Shown: one piece after another, positions 1-9,409 of the stretch
How the letters are laid out: the number at the start of each line of letters is the position of its first letter
How positions within the stretch are numbered: position 1 is the stretch's first letter
DNA from: an uncultured Verrucomicrobiota bacterium
GTDB lineage: Bacteria > Verrucomicrobiota > Verrucomicrobiia > Limisphaerales > UBA9464
DNA length: 49,042 bases
Assembly (NCBI GenBank): GCA_903821635.1
Contig: CAIJLV010000170.1
Span: 1-49,042, forward strand
Reading direction: 5' to 3'
Notes under the pieces: model-generated
The model's database searches: none
Told to the model about the DNA's origin: nothing
The model's input: only the letters and a program-made list of their open reading frames with translations
Program-made: the position numbers and the translations under genes

Positions 1-2
1 CG

Positions 3-77
3 ATCGCCTGCTCCACCGGCGAACGCTACTTGTCAACCGCCCTAGCCGCCGAAGCCCGCGCCGAAGTCGGGGGCTGA
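3..77 (+). CDS. C-terminal end of a probable cysteine synthase (cut by window edge)
   Basis: Only the last 24 codons are present, ending at TGA 75-77. The visible peptide contains TGERYLSTAL. The GERYLST motif is typical of the extreme C terminus of O-acetylserine sulfhydrylases (CysK/CysM), PLP enzymes that make cysteine from O-acetylserine and sulfide. A strong intrinsic terminator lies 27 nt downstream, which fits a real gene end. The call rests on this one motif; another PLP fold-type II enzyme with the same tail is possible. Confidence 0.55.
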   Translation: MACSTGERYLSTALAAEARAEVGG

Positions 78-103
78 GCCCTAGCTCAACCCGAGTTCCC
101 CAG

Positions 104-138
104 CGGCCGCCGGCGTCATTGCCGACGGCCGTTTTTTT
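104..138 (+). terminator. Intrinsic terminator after the cysteine synthase-like gene
   Basis: CGGCCG (104-109) pairs with 126-131, then one C/A mismatch, then CGGC (111-114) pairs with GCCG (121-124) around a six-base loop. Seven T residues follow at 132-138. This is a classical rho-independent structure on the plus strand. Confidence 0.85.
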
Positions 139-154
139 GCCGGCATCACCCAGC

Positions 155-187
155 AAAAAGGCGAAGACAGTTGCCTGCCTTCGCCTT
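155..187 (-). terminator. fba: Intrinsic terminator after fba
   Basis: On the minus strand a nine-pair stem (AAGGCGAAG at 158-166 with CTTCGCCTT at 179-187) closes a 12-base loop and runs into five U residues (complement of A 155-159). It lies 32 nt past the fba stop codon, back to back with the plus-strand terminator, so both convergent genes have their own terminator. Confidence 0.8.
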
Positions 188-218
188 AAATCAGAGCGGT
201 TAAACCCGCCAACGGGGC

Positions 219-1184
219 TCAGTCAAACGCGTGACCAGCGCTGCACAGCACGTTCTTGAGCTTGTGCCGGACCAGTTCCTTGGTCGCCTTGCGGGCGGGG
301 CCAAGATACTTGCGCGGATCGAATTCTTTCGGCTTGGACCAAAGGACTTCGCGGATCGCCGCGGTCATAGCCAAACGCAGGTCGGTGTCGATGTTCACCT
401 TGGTGCAGCCGATGCGGCGGGCGACTTCGATGTCCGCTTCGGGCACGCCCGCGGTGTCTTCGCCCATGCCGCCGCCGAATTGGTTGATCTTTTGGGCCAA
501 ATCCTTTGGCACCGAGCTGGCTCCGTGCAACACGAGGGGATAGTCACCCATGCCGGCGTCCATCAGGGACTTCTTGATGAGCTTGAGGCGTTCCAGATCC
601 AAGTGCTGAGTGCCCTTGAATTTGTAGGCGCCATGGCTGTTGCCGATGGCCACGGCCAGGGAATCGCAACCGGACTCACGAACAAATTTCACGGCCTCTT
701 CCGGCACGGTGTAATGGCCGCTGGCGGAATGGCAGCCCCCTTCTTCACCGTCGTCGAACTGCGCGCCCACCAAGTGGCCGAGTTCGGATTCCACGACGCA
801 GTTATGTTTGTGGGCGTAGTCGACGACCTTCTTCGTGATCTCGACGTTCTTTTCGAACGGCTCATGGGAAGCATCGATCATCACGCTGGTGAAGCCCTCG
901 TCGATGCACTGCTTGCAGAGCTCGAACGTGTCGCCGTGATCCAAATGCACCGCGATGGGGATGGTGCTGAGGCTGACAGCCGCCTCGATCAGCTTCTTGA
1001 GATACACCGGGTTGGCGTATTCGCGGGCACCCTTCGAGATTTGAAGCATCACGGGAGCCTTTTCCTCCTCGCAGGCTTCAATAATGGCCTGGAGCAGCTC
1101 CATGTTGTTCACGTTAAAGGCACCGAGGGCGTATTTGCCCTTGAGCGCTTTGGCGAACAGGTCGCGCGTATGGGTAAGTGGCAT
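219..1184 (-). CDS. fba: Class II fructose-bisphosphate aldolase
   Basis: A 321-aa cytosolic enzyme of glycolysis and gluconeogenesis that cleaves fructose 1,6-bisphosphate to dihydroxyacetone phosphate and glyceraldehyde 3-phosphate. It carries the class II (zinc) signatures in order: the N-terminal GAFNVNNME strand, HLDHGD with a metal histidine, ESELGHL, GNSHGAYK, LHGASS, and the phosphate-binding KVNIDTDLR segment. Length fits the family (about 310-360 aa). The ATG at 1184 is supported because MPLTHTRDLFAKAL matches the usual start of the fold. It is transcribed alone, with a 472-bp upstream region shared with the divergent fusion gene and its own terminator at 155-187. I see nothing unusual in the active-site motifs. 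Confidence 0.95.
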   Translation of the reverse strand: MPLTHTRDLFAKALKGKYALGAFNVNNMELLQAIIEACEEEKAPVMLQISKGAREYANPVYLKKLIEAAVSLSTIPIAVHLDHGDTFELCKQCIDEGFTSVMIDASHEPFEKNVEITKKVVDYAHKHNCVVESELGHLVGAQFDDGEEGGCHSASGHYTVPEEAVKFVRESGCDSLAVAIGNSHGAYKFKGTQHLDLERLKLIKKSLMDAGMGDYPLVLHGASSVPKDLAQKINQFGGGMGEDTAGVPEADIEVARRIGCTKVNIDTDLRLAMTAAIREVLWSKPKEFDPRKYLGPARKATKELVRHKLKNVLCSAGHAFD

Positions 1185-1656
1185 ATGCTATTCTGGTTTT
1201 ACAATCCGCTCCAATGGTCCGGGAACGGGACAGGTGGGGACGCTAGGCATCGGGGGAACGGTAGGAAACAGGATTTTTTCGGACCGCGCAGTATCCGCAG
1301 AGGGGCGAGATTCGCCAAAAACCAAGAAGCGGCAGCTGGGCGCTGGTTCTAAATGTCCATCGTGAGCAGGGGCAATAGCTTCGGCTCCGTCGACCGGGAA
1401 ATTTACCAGACTGGCATCCAAATTGCATCTCACTCGTTCGATCTAGGTCGGCTATGTGGCCGGCCGCGGCCGGTTCTGCAGCAAACCGTGTGTCTGCCGG
1501 ACCGGCCGTCTATTTTCCGCCCCGATCCGCCCCGGTCCCCAGGGCAACACCGGCGGGCACCTCGGCCAAGGACACCGCCCGCCGTCCCACGCGACTGGCA
1601 ATCCACCGTTGACCTCTCCGCGGCTGAAATTCAACTTCCCGCCCTGCTTCGTCGTC
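1185..1656. other. Divergent intergenic region, fba / LMW-PTP-RpiB-SHMT gene
   Basis: These 472 bases must hold promoters for both divergent genes, but I cannot place convincing -35/-10 boxes. There is a perfect 14-bp GC palindrome, CCGGCCGCGGCCGG, at 1460-1473. Reading frames continue upstream of 1657 in frame with the fusion gene (to 1456), but their translation is proline- and arginine-rich and matches no domain, so I treat it as untranslated leader. No riboswitch or RNA gene is recognised. Confidence 0.5.
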
Positions 1657-3804
1657 ATGAAGACCCTTCTGTTCGTCTGCACCGGAAACACCTGCCGTAG
1701 CCCCATGGCGGCGGCTTTGACGCGTCGGGCGCTCGGCGAACAGGCAGGCTGGCGCGTTGTTTCCGCTGGCATCGGCGCCGTAAACGGTCAGCCCCCCAGC
1801 CGCAACGCCCTGCTCGCCATGCAGGAATTGGGCGTGGATATATCCAGCCACCGTTCGCAGATGCTCACCCAGCGCCTCGTCGACGAAGCTGACTACATTT
1901 TTGGCCTGACCCACGGGCACGTGGAAGCAATTGCCTACCTTTATCCCGAGGCCGCCGAAAAAACCTTTGTCCTGCGCGAATTCGACCCGGCGCTGGAAGG
2001 TTACGAACAAGACATCTCCGACCCCATCGGCGGCCCGCTCGAAGGCTACGTGCAGTGTCGCGAAGAAATTGAACAGGGCGTCACCCGGGCGCTCGCCGTC
2101 CTCCGGGAACACGCGCTTGTGACCGTTCCCATTACCTTTGCCGTCGGCTCCGACCATGCCGGCTTGGCCCTGAAGCAAGCGCTCGTGCCCGCGCTTCAGC
2201 AACGCGGCCTGACCGTCCGCGACGTCGGCACCCATTCCCTCGATTCCACCGACTACCCCGACTACGCCCACGCCGTCGCCCACTTAGTCGCCGAAGGTGA
2301 AGCCGATTTCGGCCTCCTCTGCTGCTCGACCGGTATCGGTATGAGCATGGCCGCCAACAAGGTGGCCGGGGTCCGCGCCGCCCTCGTGGTCAACGAAGAA
2401 GTCGCCGCCCTCACCCGCCAACACAACGACGCCAACGTCCTCTGCCTCGGCGCCAAAACCACCACTCCCGAACACGCGGTGAAAATTCTCGACGCGTTCC
2501 TCCAGGCCGACTTTGAAGGCGGCCGACACGAGCGCCGCGTCAGCAAAATCGAAGACGAAATGCACCCCGAACTAACCCTCGCCCACATCGACCCCGAGAT
2601 CGCTGCCATCATCGACCATGAGCGCCAGCGCCAGCAGGAAAACATCGAGCTGATCGCCTCGGAAAACTTCACCAGCCCCGCCGTCATGGAGACACAGGGC
2701 AGCGTGCTGACCAACAAATACGCCGAGGGCTACCCCAAGAAGCGCTGGTATGGCGGCTGCGAAAACGTGGACCTCGCAGAACAGCTCGCCATCGACCGGG
2801 CCAAACAACTCTTCGGCGCCGAACACGCGAACGTGCAGCCCCACTCCGGCTCGGGCGCGAATATGGCCGTCTATTTTTCCGTGCTGAAGCCCGGCGACAA
2901 GCTGCTGACCATGGACCTGTCGCACGGCGGGCACCTGACCCACGGCAACAAGGCCAATTTCTCCGGCAAATTCTTCGAAATCGTCCACTACGGCGTCCGC
3001 CCAGGCGACGAACGAATCGACTACGATCAACTTGCCGTGATGGCCCGGGAACACCGGCCCAAGATGATCACGGTCGGCGCTTCGGCCTACCCGCGAATCA
3101 TCGACTTCGCCCGCATGGGGGAAATCGCTCGCGAAGTGGGCGCCCTGCTGCTCGCCGACATCGCCCACATCGCCGGCCTCGTCGCCGCCGGCGTCCATCC
3201 CAGCCCGATTCCCCACGCCGACTTCGTCACCACCACCACGCACAAGACGCTCCGCGGTCCGCGCGGCGGCCTGATCATGTGCCGGGCGCAATATGCCAAG
3301 GGGATTGATTCCCAAGTGTTCCCCGGCATCCAGGGCGGCCCGCTCATGCACGTCATCGCCGCCAAGGCCGTATGTTTCCATGAGGCCCTGCAACCCGGCT
3401 TCAAAGAATACCAGCAGCAGATCGTGAAGAACGCCGCCGCGCTCGCCGAGGGCATGCAGCGCAACGGCTTCCGCCTCGTCTCCGGCGGCACCGAAAATCA
3501 CCTCATGCTCGTGGACGTCGGCGCCCGCGGCCTGACTGGCAAACAGGGCCAACTCGCGCTCGACGAAGCCGGCATCACCACGAACAAGAACACGATTCCC
3601 TTCGAAACCCGTTCGCCGTTTGAAGCCAGCGGCGTCCGCCTCGGCACCCCGGCGGTGACCTCGCGCGGCATGAAGGAACCCGAAATGGCGGCCATCGCCG
3701 ACATGATCAGCGAAGTGCTACTCGACCTCGCCAACCCGGCCACGGCCCACAAGGTCCGCGACCGAGTCCGCGCGCTGACCGCCAAGTTCCCGCTGCCGTA
3801 TTGA
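1657..3804 (+). CDS. Fusion of YwlE-like phosphatase, ribose-5-phosphate isomerase B and serine hydroxymethyltransferase
   Basis: One uninterrupted 715-codon frame encodes three complete enzymes. Residues 1-150 are a low-molecular-weight phosphatase: P-loop CTGNTCRS (Cys8, Arg14) and general acid Asp122 in DPIGG. Thr12 aligns with the threonine that gives B. subtilis YwlE specificity for protein phosphoarginine. Residues 155-300 are Rpi[20 protein letters not shown] with Cys223, [11 protein letters not shown], and the terminal [13 protein letters not shown]. Residues 302-715 are SHMT (GlyA): [11 protein letters not shown] and TTTTHK with PLP lysine Lys530. SHMT makes glycine and methylene-tetrahydrofolate from serine; RpiB interconverts ribose and ribulose 5-phosphates. 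ATG 1657 is chosen because it begins the phosphatase strand directly. Internal starts at GTG 2119 and ATG 2560 could give separate RpiB or SHMT products, but neither has a visible ribosome-binding site. The order matches ywlE-rpiB-glyA neighbourhoods in Firmicutes. Confidence 0.9.
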   Translation: MKTLLFVCTGNTCRSPMAAALTRRALGEQAGWRVVSAGIGAVNGQPPSRNALLAMQELGVDISSHRSQMLTQRLVDEADYIFGLTHGHVEAIAYLYPEAAEKTFVLREFDPALEGYEQDISDPIGGPLEGYVQCREEIEQGVTRALAVLREHALVTVPITFAVGSDHAGLALKQALVPALQQRGLTVRDVGTHSLDSTDYPDYAHAVAHLVAEGEADFGLLCCSTGIGMSMAANKVAGVRAALVVNEEVAALTRQHNDANVLCLGAKTTTPEHAVKILDAFLQADFEGGRHERRVSKIEDEMHPELTLAHIDPEIAAIIDHERQRQQENIELIASENFTSPAVMETQGSVLTNKYAEGYPKKRWYGGCENVDLAEQLAIDRAKQLFGAEHANVQPHSGSGANMAVYFSVLKPGDKLLTMDLSHGGHLTHGNKANFSGKFFEIVHYGVRPGDERIDYDQLAVMAREHRPKMITVGASAYPRIIDFARMGEIAREVGALLLADIAHIAGLVAAGVHPSPIPHADFVTTTTHKTLRGPRGGLIMCRAQYAKGIDSQVFPGIQGGPLMHVIAAKAVCFHEALQPGFKEYQQQIVKNAAALAEGMQRNGFRLVSGGTENHLMLVDVGARGLTGKQGQLALDEAGITTNKNTIPFETRSPFEASGVRLGTPAVTSRGMKEPEMAAIADMISEVLLDLANPATAHKVRDRVRALTAKFPLPY

Positions 3805-4868
3805 AATGGGCTCCAGCCGGCGCAACTCGACGGCTCCTCATGCAGCCCCTTGAAAATCCAGGGCCGGGCGGCGCTCCGGCGCTGCCCGGTCGGCCCGAGC
3901 TTCAGCTCCTCCGCTTCGCCCTCGGCTTGGCCCTCCTGCTGGGCGCGCTAGAGGTGCTCGTCCGCCGAAACATTCCGCTGTTCGAGGGTGCCTCCCACCG
4001 GATGCTCGCCAAAGTGGCGATGTTTGGGGAGCAGCGGCGGGTCGATTTCCTCTTCTTCGGGACCTCTCGCACGCAGGACGGACTCGCTCCACGGTTGGTT
4101 TGCCGCCACTTGGCGGAACTTTCGCCGGAGTTCAAGGAGCTAGCGGGCTTCAACGCCGCCTCCACGGGTTCTAACTACGAAGACCTGTTGACCGTCGCGC
4201 CCCGTTATCTCCAACGCCCGGGCTTGCGCGCTGTGATCATCGAATTATCGCCGCCGCACCTGTCCAATCCGTCGTCCCTCCCCCCCGTGGTCGAAGCGGA
4301 AACCACCGCTCCCGATCGGTTGGCCCGCGCGCTAAAACAGGTGGCGCTCATTCGCTACCGCACCGCATTTTTGACCGATAATCTGGGCCGGCTACCCGCC
4401 CTGCTCTGCTTTTCGTCACGCCTTAGCGGCTGCGAAACCCGGGGCTCCGAGCAGCTTGCCGCCGTGTTGGGATGGCCGGAATCCAGTCCGCAGGGTTTCG
4501 ACGCCCAACTCTGGGAACCGACGGTGATCGTCGCCCCCGGCAAGCCGACGCCGCTGTCGCCTGAATTGGAAACCGCCGCCGGGCAAATCACGGCGCTCGC
4601 CCAAACCTACACGGAACAGGGCATCCGCGTGATCTTCTCGGTTCCGCCGCTGACGGCCCGTCATCAGCCCGCCCCCGAGCGGGACACGCTGAAACCTCTG
4701 TTTTCAGAGGTAGCGCGGCGCACGGGCTGCGAAGTCTGGGACTTCGCAGCCCAACCCCGGCCTGATAAATTCTTCAAGGACTCGTCGCACCTCACCCGCA
4801 AAGACGGTCGCGCCCATTGGTCCTACGCCTTGGCGCAACAGCTCGCCCGGCCAACCGGGAAACGTTAA
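3801..4868 (+). CDS. Membrane-anchored SGNH-hydrolase-like protein, partner of MBOAT
   Basis: About 355 aa. An N-terminal hydrophobic segment ([19 protein letters not shown], near residues 35-53) anchors a periplasmic domain. [10 protein letters not shown] resembles SGNH block I (catalytic serine), and [14 protein letters not shown] near the C terminus resembles the block V DxxH pair. Proteins of this type (AlgJ/AlgX-, DltD- and PatB-like) work with an MBOAT acyltransferase, which follows with no spacer. The start is uncertain: TTG 3801 forms a TTGA overlap with the upstream stop, while ATG 3840 would shorten it by 13 residues. The glycan or other acceptor cannot be told from sequence. Its operon position after the SHMT fusion seems positional, not functional. 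Confidence 0.65.
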   Translation: MKWAPAGATRRLLMQPLENPGPGGAPALPGRPELQLLRFALGLALLLGALEVLVRRNIPLFEGASHRMLAKVAMFGEQRRVDFLFFGTSRTQDGLAPRLVCRHLAELSPEFKELAGFNAASTGSNYEDLLTVAPRYLQRPGLRAVIIELSPPHLSNPSSLPPVVEAETTAPDRLARALKQVALIRYRTAFLTDNLGRLPALLCFSSRLSGCETRGSEQLAAVLGWPESSPQGFDAQLWEPTVIVAPGKPTPLSPELETAAGQITALAQTYTEQGIRVIFSVPPLTARHQPAPERDTLKPLFSEVARRTGCEVWDFAAQPRPDKFFKDSSHLTRKDGRAHWSYALAQQLARPTGKR

Positions 4869-6242
4869 ATGCTGTTTAATTCACTGACCTTCTTTGCGCT
4901 GTTGCTTCCAACACTGGCGGCATTTTGGGCGCTCCCCTGGCAGCGGGCCCGCTTGTTCCTGTTGCTGGCGGCCTCCCTGGTTTTCTACGGCTACCACCAC
5001 TGGCCGAGTGTCTTACTGCTCCTGTTTACCATCGGCTTCAATTTCGCCGCGGGCCAACGCCAACAGGCCCAACGCTCCCGAACCACCCTGCTCTTGGCCG
5101 TGGGCGCCAATCTCTCGCTGCTCCTGTGGTTCAAATACGCCGCCTTCATCGCTACGACGGTGAATACGGTCCTCGCCTGGTTCGCGCTGAATCTAGCCGT
5201 GCCTGTGCCTCCGGGGTTCCTGCCGCTGGGAATCTCCTTCTTCACCTTCCAAGTCGTCGCCTACCAGATCGACCTCTACCGCCAGGAAATTAAAGCCGAG
5301 CCGTCGCTGCTCCGGTTCGCGGTGTTTAAGTGCTTTTTCCCTCAACTGATTGCCGGCCCCATTGTCCGCGCGAAGGATTTTTTACCGCAACTCGCCGCTG
5401 CCGTCCGCTTTGACGCCCGCGGATTTCATCGCGGGCTCTGGCTGGTGCTCGCCGGGCTGGCGCTAAAAATCGGAGTCGCCGACGTGCTGGCCCAATTCGC
5501 CAACGAAGCGTTTCTGGCCCCGGCGACACTGACCACCGTCGGGGCGTGGACCGGGCTCTACGCGTATGCCTTTCAACTTTACGCCGATTTCTGGGGCTAC
5601 TCCACGATGGCGGTCGGGTTCGCCGCGTTGTTGGGTTTGGAGCTTCCGTTGAATTTCGACACCCCTTACGCGGCCACCAGTTTGCAGGATTTTTGGCGCC
5701 GCTGGCACATCACCCTCTCGGTGTGGTTTCGCGACTACGTTTACATTCCGCTCGGGGGCAACCGGTCTCGCCCCGCCCTTAATTTACTCCTGACGATGGC
5801 CTTGGCCGGCCTGTGGCATGGGGCCGGCTGGACGTTCATTCTCTGGGGCGTGGGGCACGGACTTGGGCTCGCAGCGGAACGCGCTCTGCCTCGGGGCGGA
5901 TTTTTCGCCGAGCACCGCTGGGGGCGCCGCTTGCGTTGGCTCGCGGTGTTTCACGGCGTCTGCCTCCTGTGGGTTCTGTTCCGGGCACCGAACCTGTCCG
6001 CAGCGGCGGCATACTACGCCCGACTCGCCCTGCCGCCCTTCACCTTTTCCGCGGGTCCCTCGGTGCTCACCGGCTGGCTGTTGGGGTTTGCGTTGGTGCA
6101 GAAACCGATCGCGGAATCATTCAAGAATCACGCCTTCGTCAGGCTGCCCCTGAAGGTCCAATGGCTGCTGGCGCTGGCGGCCGTTTATTTCATCTTGGCT
6201 TACGCCGGGGCCAAGGTGGACTTCATCTACTTCACGTTCTGA
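4869..6242 (+). CDS. MBOAT family O-acyltransferase (AlgI-like)
   Basis: 457 aa, polytopic. Starts MLFNSLTFFALLLP, as AlgI-type proteins do. The family core is present: GISFFTFQVVAYQIDLYR, FFPQLIAGPIVRA, SLQDFWRRWHITLSVWFRDYVYIPLGGNR, then GLWHGAGWTFILWG with the conserved catalytic histidine. These enzymes take an acyl group from a cytoplasmic donor and pass it through the membrane to an extracellular polymer with help from an SGNH partner. The ATG directly follows the TAA of the SGNH-like gene, so the two are probably translationally coupled. The function is likely acetylation of an exopolysaccharide or cell-wall glycan; the substrate is unknown. Confidence 0.9.
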   Translation: MLFNSLTFFALLLPTLAAFWALPWQRARLFLLLAASLVFYGYHHWPSVLLLLFTIGFNFAAGQRQQAQRSRTTLLLAVGANLSLLLWFKYAAFIATTVNTVLAWFALNLAVPVPPGFLPLGISFFTFQVVAYQIDLYRQEIKAEPSLLRFAVFKCFFPQLIAGPIVRAKDFLPQLAAAVRFDARGFHRGLWLVLAGLALKIGVADVLAQFANEAFLAPATLTTVGAWTGLYAYAFQLYADFWGYSTMAVGFAALLGLELPLNFDTPYAATSLQDFWRRWHITLSVWFRDYVYIPLGGNRSRPALNLLLTMALAGLWHGAGWTFILWGVGHGLGLAAERALPRGGFFAEHRWGRRLRWLAVFHGVCLLWVLFRAPNLSAAAAYYARLALPPFTFSAGPSVLTGWLLGFALVQKPIAESFKNHAFVRLPLKVQWLLALAAVYFILAYAGAKVDFIYFTF

Positions 6243-6326
6243 GGCGGCGGCGGCCACCCCATCCGCCCTGTTTTCAAGTCGCTTCGGGCCTTTCTCACCG
6301 GCGCCCTTCTGGGCATGCTTGGGGCG

Positions 6327-7136
6327 ATGTCCGCCGCGCCGCTTGGCTTGATCGCCGGTTCCAAATCGTTGCCCCTCCTGTTCGCCCGGGAAGCCCGCCG
6401 CGACGGTCGCCGCGTGGTCGCCGTGGGTTTCGAGGGGGAGACGCAGCCCGAGCTCGCAGGGTTGGTGGACGAAATCGTTTGGCTCCGGGTCGGCCAACTC
6501 AACGCGTTGATCCGCGCCTTCACTGACCGCGGTGTGGCCCAATGCGTGATGCTCGGGCAAATTGCGCCCAAAAACCTCTTCGATCTGCGGCCGGATCTGC
6601 GCGCCGTGGGCCTGTTGTTCCGCCTCAAGGAAAAGAACGCCCACACCATTTTTGGGGGCATCGGCGACGAACTGCGTAAGGACGGCGTGGAACTGATTGA
6701 ACCGCTCCGCTGGCTGGCCCCGTGGCTCCCGGCGGCCGGCTATGGAGTCGGGCCGAAGCTATCCGACCGCCAGCGCGACGACGTAGCGTTTGGGCGCCGG
6801 TTAGCGAAGGAAGTCTCGCGACTCGAAATCGGCCAAAGCGTGGTCGTAAAGGACGGCACTACGCTGGCGGTCGAAGGATTTGAGGGCACCGACGCCTGCC
6901 TCGAACGCGGCGGCCGGCTCGCCGGCAAGGACGGCGGCGCGGTGGCCGTGAAGGTGGCTAAGGAAGGCCACGATTTGCGCTTCGACATCCCGTGCATCGG
7001 CCCGAAGACGGTCGAAGTCTGCGCCGCCCACAAGGTCGCAGTGCTGGCCGTTGAAGGCGGCAAAACACTACTCCTAGATCAGCCCGAACTGGAGGAAACC
7101 GCCCGGCGCCGAGGCGTGGCGGTCGTCGCCTGCTGA
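6327..7136 (+). CDS. lpxI: UDP-2,3-diacylglucosamine pyrophosphatase LpxI
   Basis: 269 aa from ATG 6327 (ATG 6315 would add four residues; the later start gives the family-like opening before LGLIAGSKSLPLLFA). LpxI hydrolyses UDP-2,3-diacylglucosamine to lipid X in lipid A synthesis, replacing LpxH in many non-gamma-proteobacterial diderms. Visible family segments are VMLGQIAPKNLF, KEKNAHTIFGGIGDEL, SVVVKDGTTLAVEGFEGTDA, AVAVKVAKEGHDLRFDIPCIG and the C-terminal LAVEGGKTLLLD. It lies 84 nt after the MBOAT gene in the same direction and ends nine bases from the convergent phosphatase gene. It shows that the organism makes lipopolysaccharide. Confidence 0.88.
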   Translation: MSAAPLGLIAGSKSLPLLFAREARRDGRRVVAVGFEGETQPELAGLVDEIVWLRVGQLNALIRAFTDRGVAQCVMLGQIAPKNLFDLRPDLRAVGLLFRLKEKNAHTIFGGIGDELRKDGVELIEPLRWLAPWLPAAGYGVGPKLSDRQRDDVAFGRRLAKEVSRLEIGQSVVVKDGTTLAVEGFEGTDACLERGGRLAGKDGGAVAVKVAKEGHDLRFDIPCIGPKTVEVCAAHKVAVLAVEGGKTLLLDQPELEETARRRGVAVVAC

Positions 7137-7145
7137 AGACCGCCG

Positions 7146-8441
7146 TCAGGGCTTCCGAATCGTGAAGTAATCACGCAACTCGGCTTTTTGCGTAATGAAC
7201 TTCAGGTTCAATTCGGCACCGTTCACGTCGAGCACCACCGACCCCAGCTTGCTGAGGGAGACGTAGTTCACCGGGTGGTTGAGCTTGCCACCGCTGACTT
7301 GTCCGGAGCTGCCGGCCACGACATAGACGGCGCCTTGGCGGGGCTGGGTCCCGGCTGGTTTGCGATAGGCGCCGTCCCCATCTTCCCGGCCGTCGCCCCG
7401 ATTCTTGAAATGACTGGCGGTGAGGTTGGTGCTGTAGCCGTAGTGCCCGTCGAGCAGGTAGCTGCGTTCGTAACTGTGGCTGTGGCCGGTCAAAACGAGA
7501 TCCACCCCGCCCTCTTCCAAGATGGGCAGGAGATTTTCGCGCACCTCCACCAAGCGGGCACCGCTGTCGCTCCGTTTGTCGGAGTCATGCGAACCTTTGG
7601 TGTAGGGCGGATGGTGGAAAAAACACACGATCCAGTCGCGACTGGTCGAGGCGAGGTCGTCGCGCAGCCATTCTGCCATCATCCCGTGCTTGCTGCGGTC
7701 CGTATCCTGCGAGTCGAGGCAGACGAAGTGGAGGTTGGCGTAGTCGAACGAATAATACGCCTCGGTGCCGCTGGGCAGTCCGCCGGCTTGTCCCTGCGTG
7801 GGCAGCGTGAAAATGTCGTAATAAATGCCGGACTGGGTGCCGGAATTGGCGCTCCGAGCGTCGTGGTTGCCGAGCGTGGGCCAAAGCGGGGCATTGGCGA
7901 GCAACCACGGGTAAACACTGAAGACGGCGCCCTGAAACTGGGCGTCGGTGCCGGCCCCGTAGGCGTTGTCGCCCAGCATCAGCCATAAGTCCGGTGCTTG
8001 GCCGCGATTCCATTGAAAAAAGGCGTCCCGCACCGCCCGCTGATCGGCGGTGGCCGTGCCCGGGTCGCCGATCACCCAGACGCGCGTGGGTCGAGCCGGG
8101 CCGACCGGCGGGGGCGTCACAAAAGTCACCGTGTTGGTCACTGGGGACAGCCAACCGTTGGTTTCAAACCCGACGGAATAGAAATAACGGGTCGCCGGTT
8201 GGAGCGCGCCGAGCTTGATGATGTGTTCCGTCAGTTCCCCGGCGTGGGCGATCACGTTCGTGGCCGTTTGCGCCGTGAGTCCGTAGCGAACCAACCCCTT
8301 GGTCTGACGGTCGGTGCGCCAGCGGATCACCATGGAATTGGTCGTGGCGAGCTGAAGGTAGGGCCCACGAATAAGCTTGGGCGCAGCCGCCCAAGCGCAG
8401 CCAGCCATGACCCCAATCAGGGAGAGGAACAGGAGTTTCAT
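7146..8441 (-). CDS. Exported purple-acid-type metallophosphoesterase
   Basis: 431 aa with a signal peptide (MKLLFLSLIGVMAGCAWA). An N-terminal fibronectin-III-like domain, as in purple acid phosphatases, covers about residues 20-110 (GPYLQLATTNSMVIRWRT). The calcineurin-like fold has all metal motifs in order: GDPG, GDNAY, GNHD, HHPPY and GHSHSYER. The tyrosine after GDN is the ligand that gives purple acid phosphatases their colour. The enzyme probably releases phosphate from esters in the periplasm or outside the cell; the substrate is unknown. It starts nine bases after the TPR gene and so belongs to a dapF-TPR-phosphatase unit. Confidence 0.85.
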   Translation of the reverse strand: MKLLFLSLIGVMAGCAWAAAPKLIRGPYLQLATTNSMVIRWRTDRQTKGLVRYGLTAQTATNVIAHAGELTEHIIKLGALQPATRYFYSVGFETNGWLSPVTNTVTFVTPPPVGPARPTRVWVIGDPGTATADQRAVRDAFFQWNRGQAPDLWLMLGDNAYGAGTDAQFQGAVFSVYPWLLANAPLWPTLGNHDARSANSGTQSGIYYDIFTLPTQGQAGGLPSGTEAYYSFDYANLHFVCLDSQDTDRSKHGMMAEWLRDDLASTSRDWIVCFFHHPPYTKGSHDSDKRSDSGARLVEVRENLLPILEEGGVDLVLTGHSHSYERSYLLDGHYGYSTNLTASHFKNRGDGREDGDGAYRKPAGTQPRQGAVYVVAGSSGQVSGGKLNHPVNYVSLSKLGSVVLDVNGAELNLKFITQKAELRDYFTIRKP

Positions 8442-8450
8442 CGGAAAAAA

Positions 8451-9305
8451 TTAGCGGTCGGAAGCGGCGGTGAATTCCGCCAGCCGGGCGTCGATTTGTT
8501 GCCGTAGTTCGGTGGCCACATAGGAGCGGCGCAATTTGTCCGGCAGGGCCTGCCACGCGCTCCGAGCGGCGAGGTAACGGCCGCAGGCGTCGTTGGTGCG
8601 GCCGGCTTGCCGAAACAGTTCACCCTGAAGAAACAGCCAGCGCTCTTGTCGCTCCGAGCGCGCCGCGATGGTTTGGATTCGGGCCACTGCCGCCGCAACT
8701 TCACCGCGCTTCATTTCGAGGTCGGCCGCAAATTTTTGCAGCAGGGGTAACGGCCCGAGCCGAGCGATGCCTTCGTCCAAGCCCGCCAGCGTGTTGGTCA
8801 GCGCCAAACCGGCGGCAACCTGGGCTTGGGCGCGCTCCAGAAACAACTCCGGCCGGGGTTCATCCGAAAGCGCGAGCACGCGCGACAAATGGGTCTCGGC
8901 AGCGCCGGGCTGCCCCGCCAGCAGATAGGCTTGGGCGAGCCCAAAATGGCCCTCAAGATTTTCCGGCCGCGCCTTGACCCACGCCGTCAACTGCTCGATC
9001 GCTGCGTTGGTTTTCCGGGCCTTCAGTTCGAGCCACCCACGCCGTAATTGGTTCGTGAGGTTACCCGGCTGAAGCGTCTCCAAAGCGACGAGATCCTGAC
9101 GGGATTCGTCCACGAACCCGTGCGCTAGGAACAGTTCAGCCCGCTGCGCCAACAGTTCCGGATCCCGCGGTTTCTGCGCGAGCTTCTCGGTCACCAGCAG
9201 GATTTGCTCATGCCAAGGGCCATGCGCCCCCGCCACCCACGTCCACAACAGCAGCGCCAGCCATCCCAGGCGGCGCGGCCAAAAGGGGCGCAGGTAAAAC
9301 AACAT
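8451..9305 (-). CDS. Exported tetratricopeptide-like repeat protein
   Basis: 284 aa from ATG 9305. An upstream TTG (9407) would add an arginine-rich stretch that looks untranslated, while ATG 9305 puts a hydrophobic signal segment (LGWLALLLWTWVAGAHG) in place. The rest is helix pairs of TPR type, with recurring LAQRAELFLAHG, LEGHFGLAQAYLLAGQPGAAETHL and LFLQGELFRQAGRTNDACGRY. It is probably a periplasmic scaffold. Next to an exported phosphatase it may help that enzyme, but no partner is proven. No catalytic motif is seen. Confidence 0.7.
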   Translation of the reverse strand: MLFYLRPFWPRRLGWLALLLWTWVAGAHGPWHEQILLVTEKLAQKPRDPELLAQRAELFLAHGFVDESRQDLVALETLQPGNLTNQLRRGWLELKARKTNAAIEQLTAWVKARPENLEGHFGLAQAYLLAGQPGAAETHLSRVLALSDEPRPELFLERAQAQVAAGLALTNTLAGLDEGIARLGPLPLLQKFAADLEMKRGEVAAAVARIQTIAARSERQERWLFLQGELFRQAGRTNDACGRYLAARSAWQALPDKLRRSYVATELRQQIDARLAEFTAASDR

Positions 9306-9409
9306 CTCCGGCCAGCTTCCCGAAATGGCCCGCCGGCGTCCAGCCGCCAACCTGCCCGCCGGATTACAATCGCGTGACCGCGGATCCACGCGGGAATTGC
9401 CGGCCAAAA

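Noticed and set aside
1456..1656. N-terminal extension of the fusion gene to 1456
   Set aside because: The 67 extra residues are Pro/Arg-rich with no domain; LMW-PTPs begin directly at the P-loop strand, as from ATG 1657.
2560..3804. Independent glyA gene starting at the internal ATG 2560
   Set aside because: Possible, but the upstream frame is open and encodes full RpiB up to that point, and no ribosome-binding site precedes the ATG; recorded as an alternative start only.
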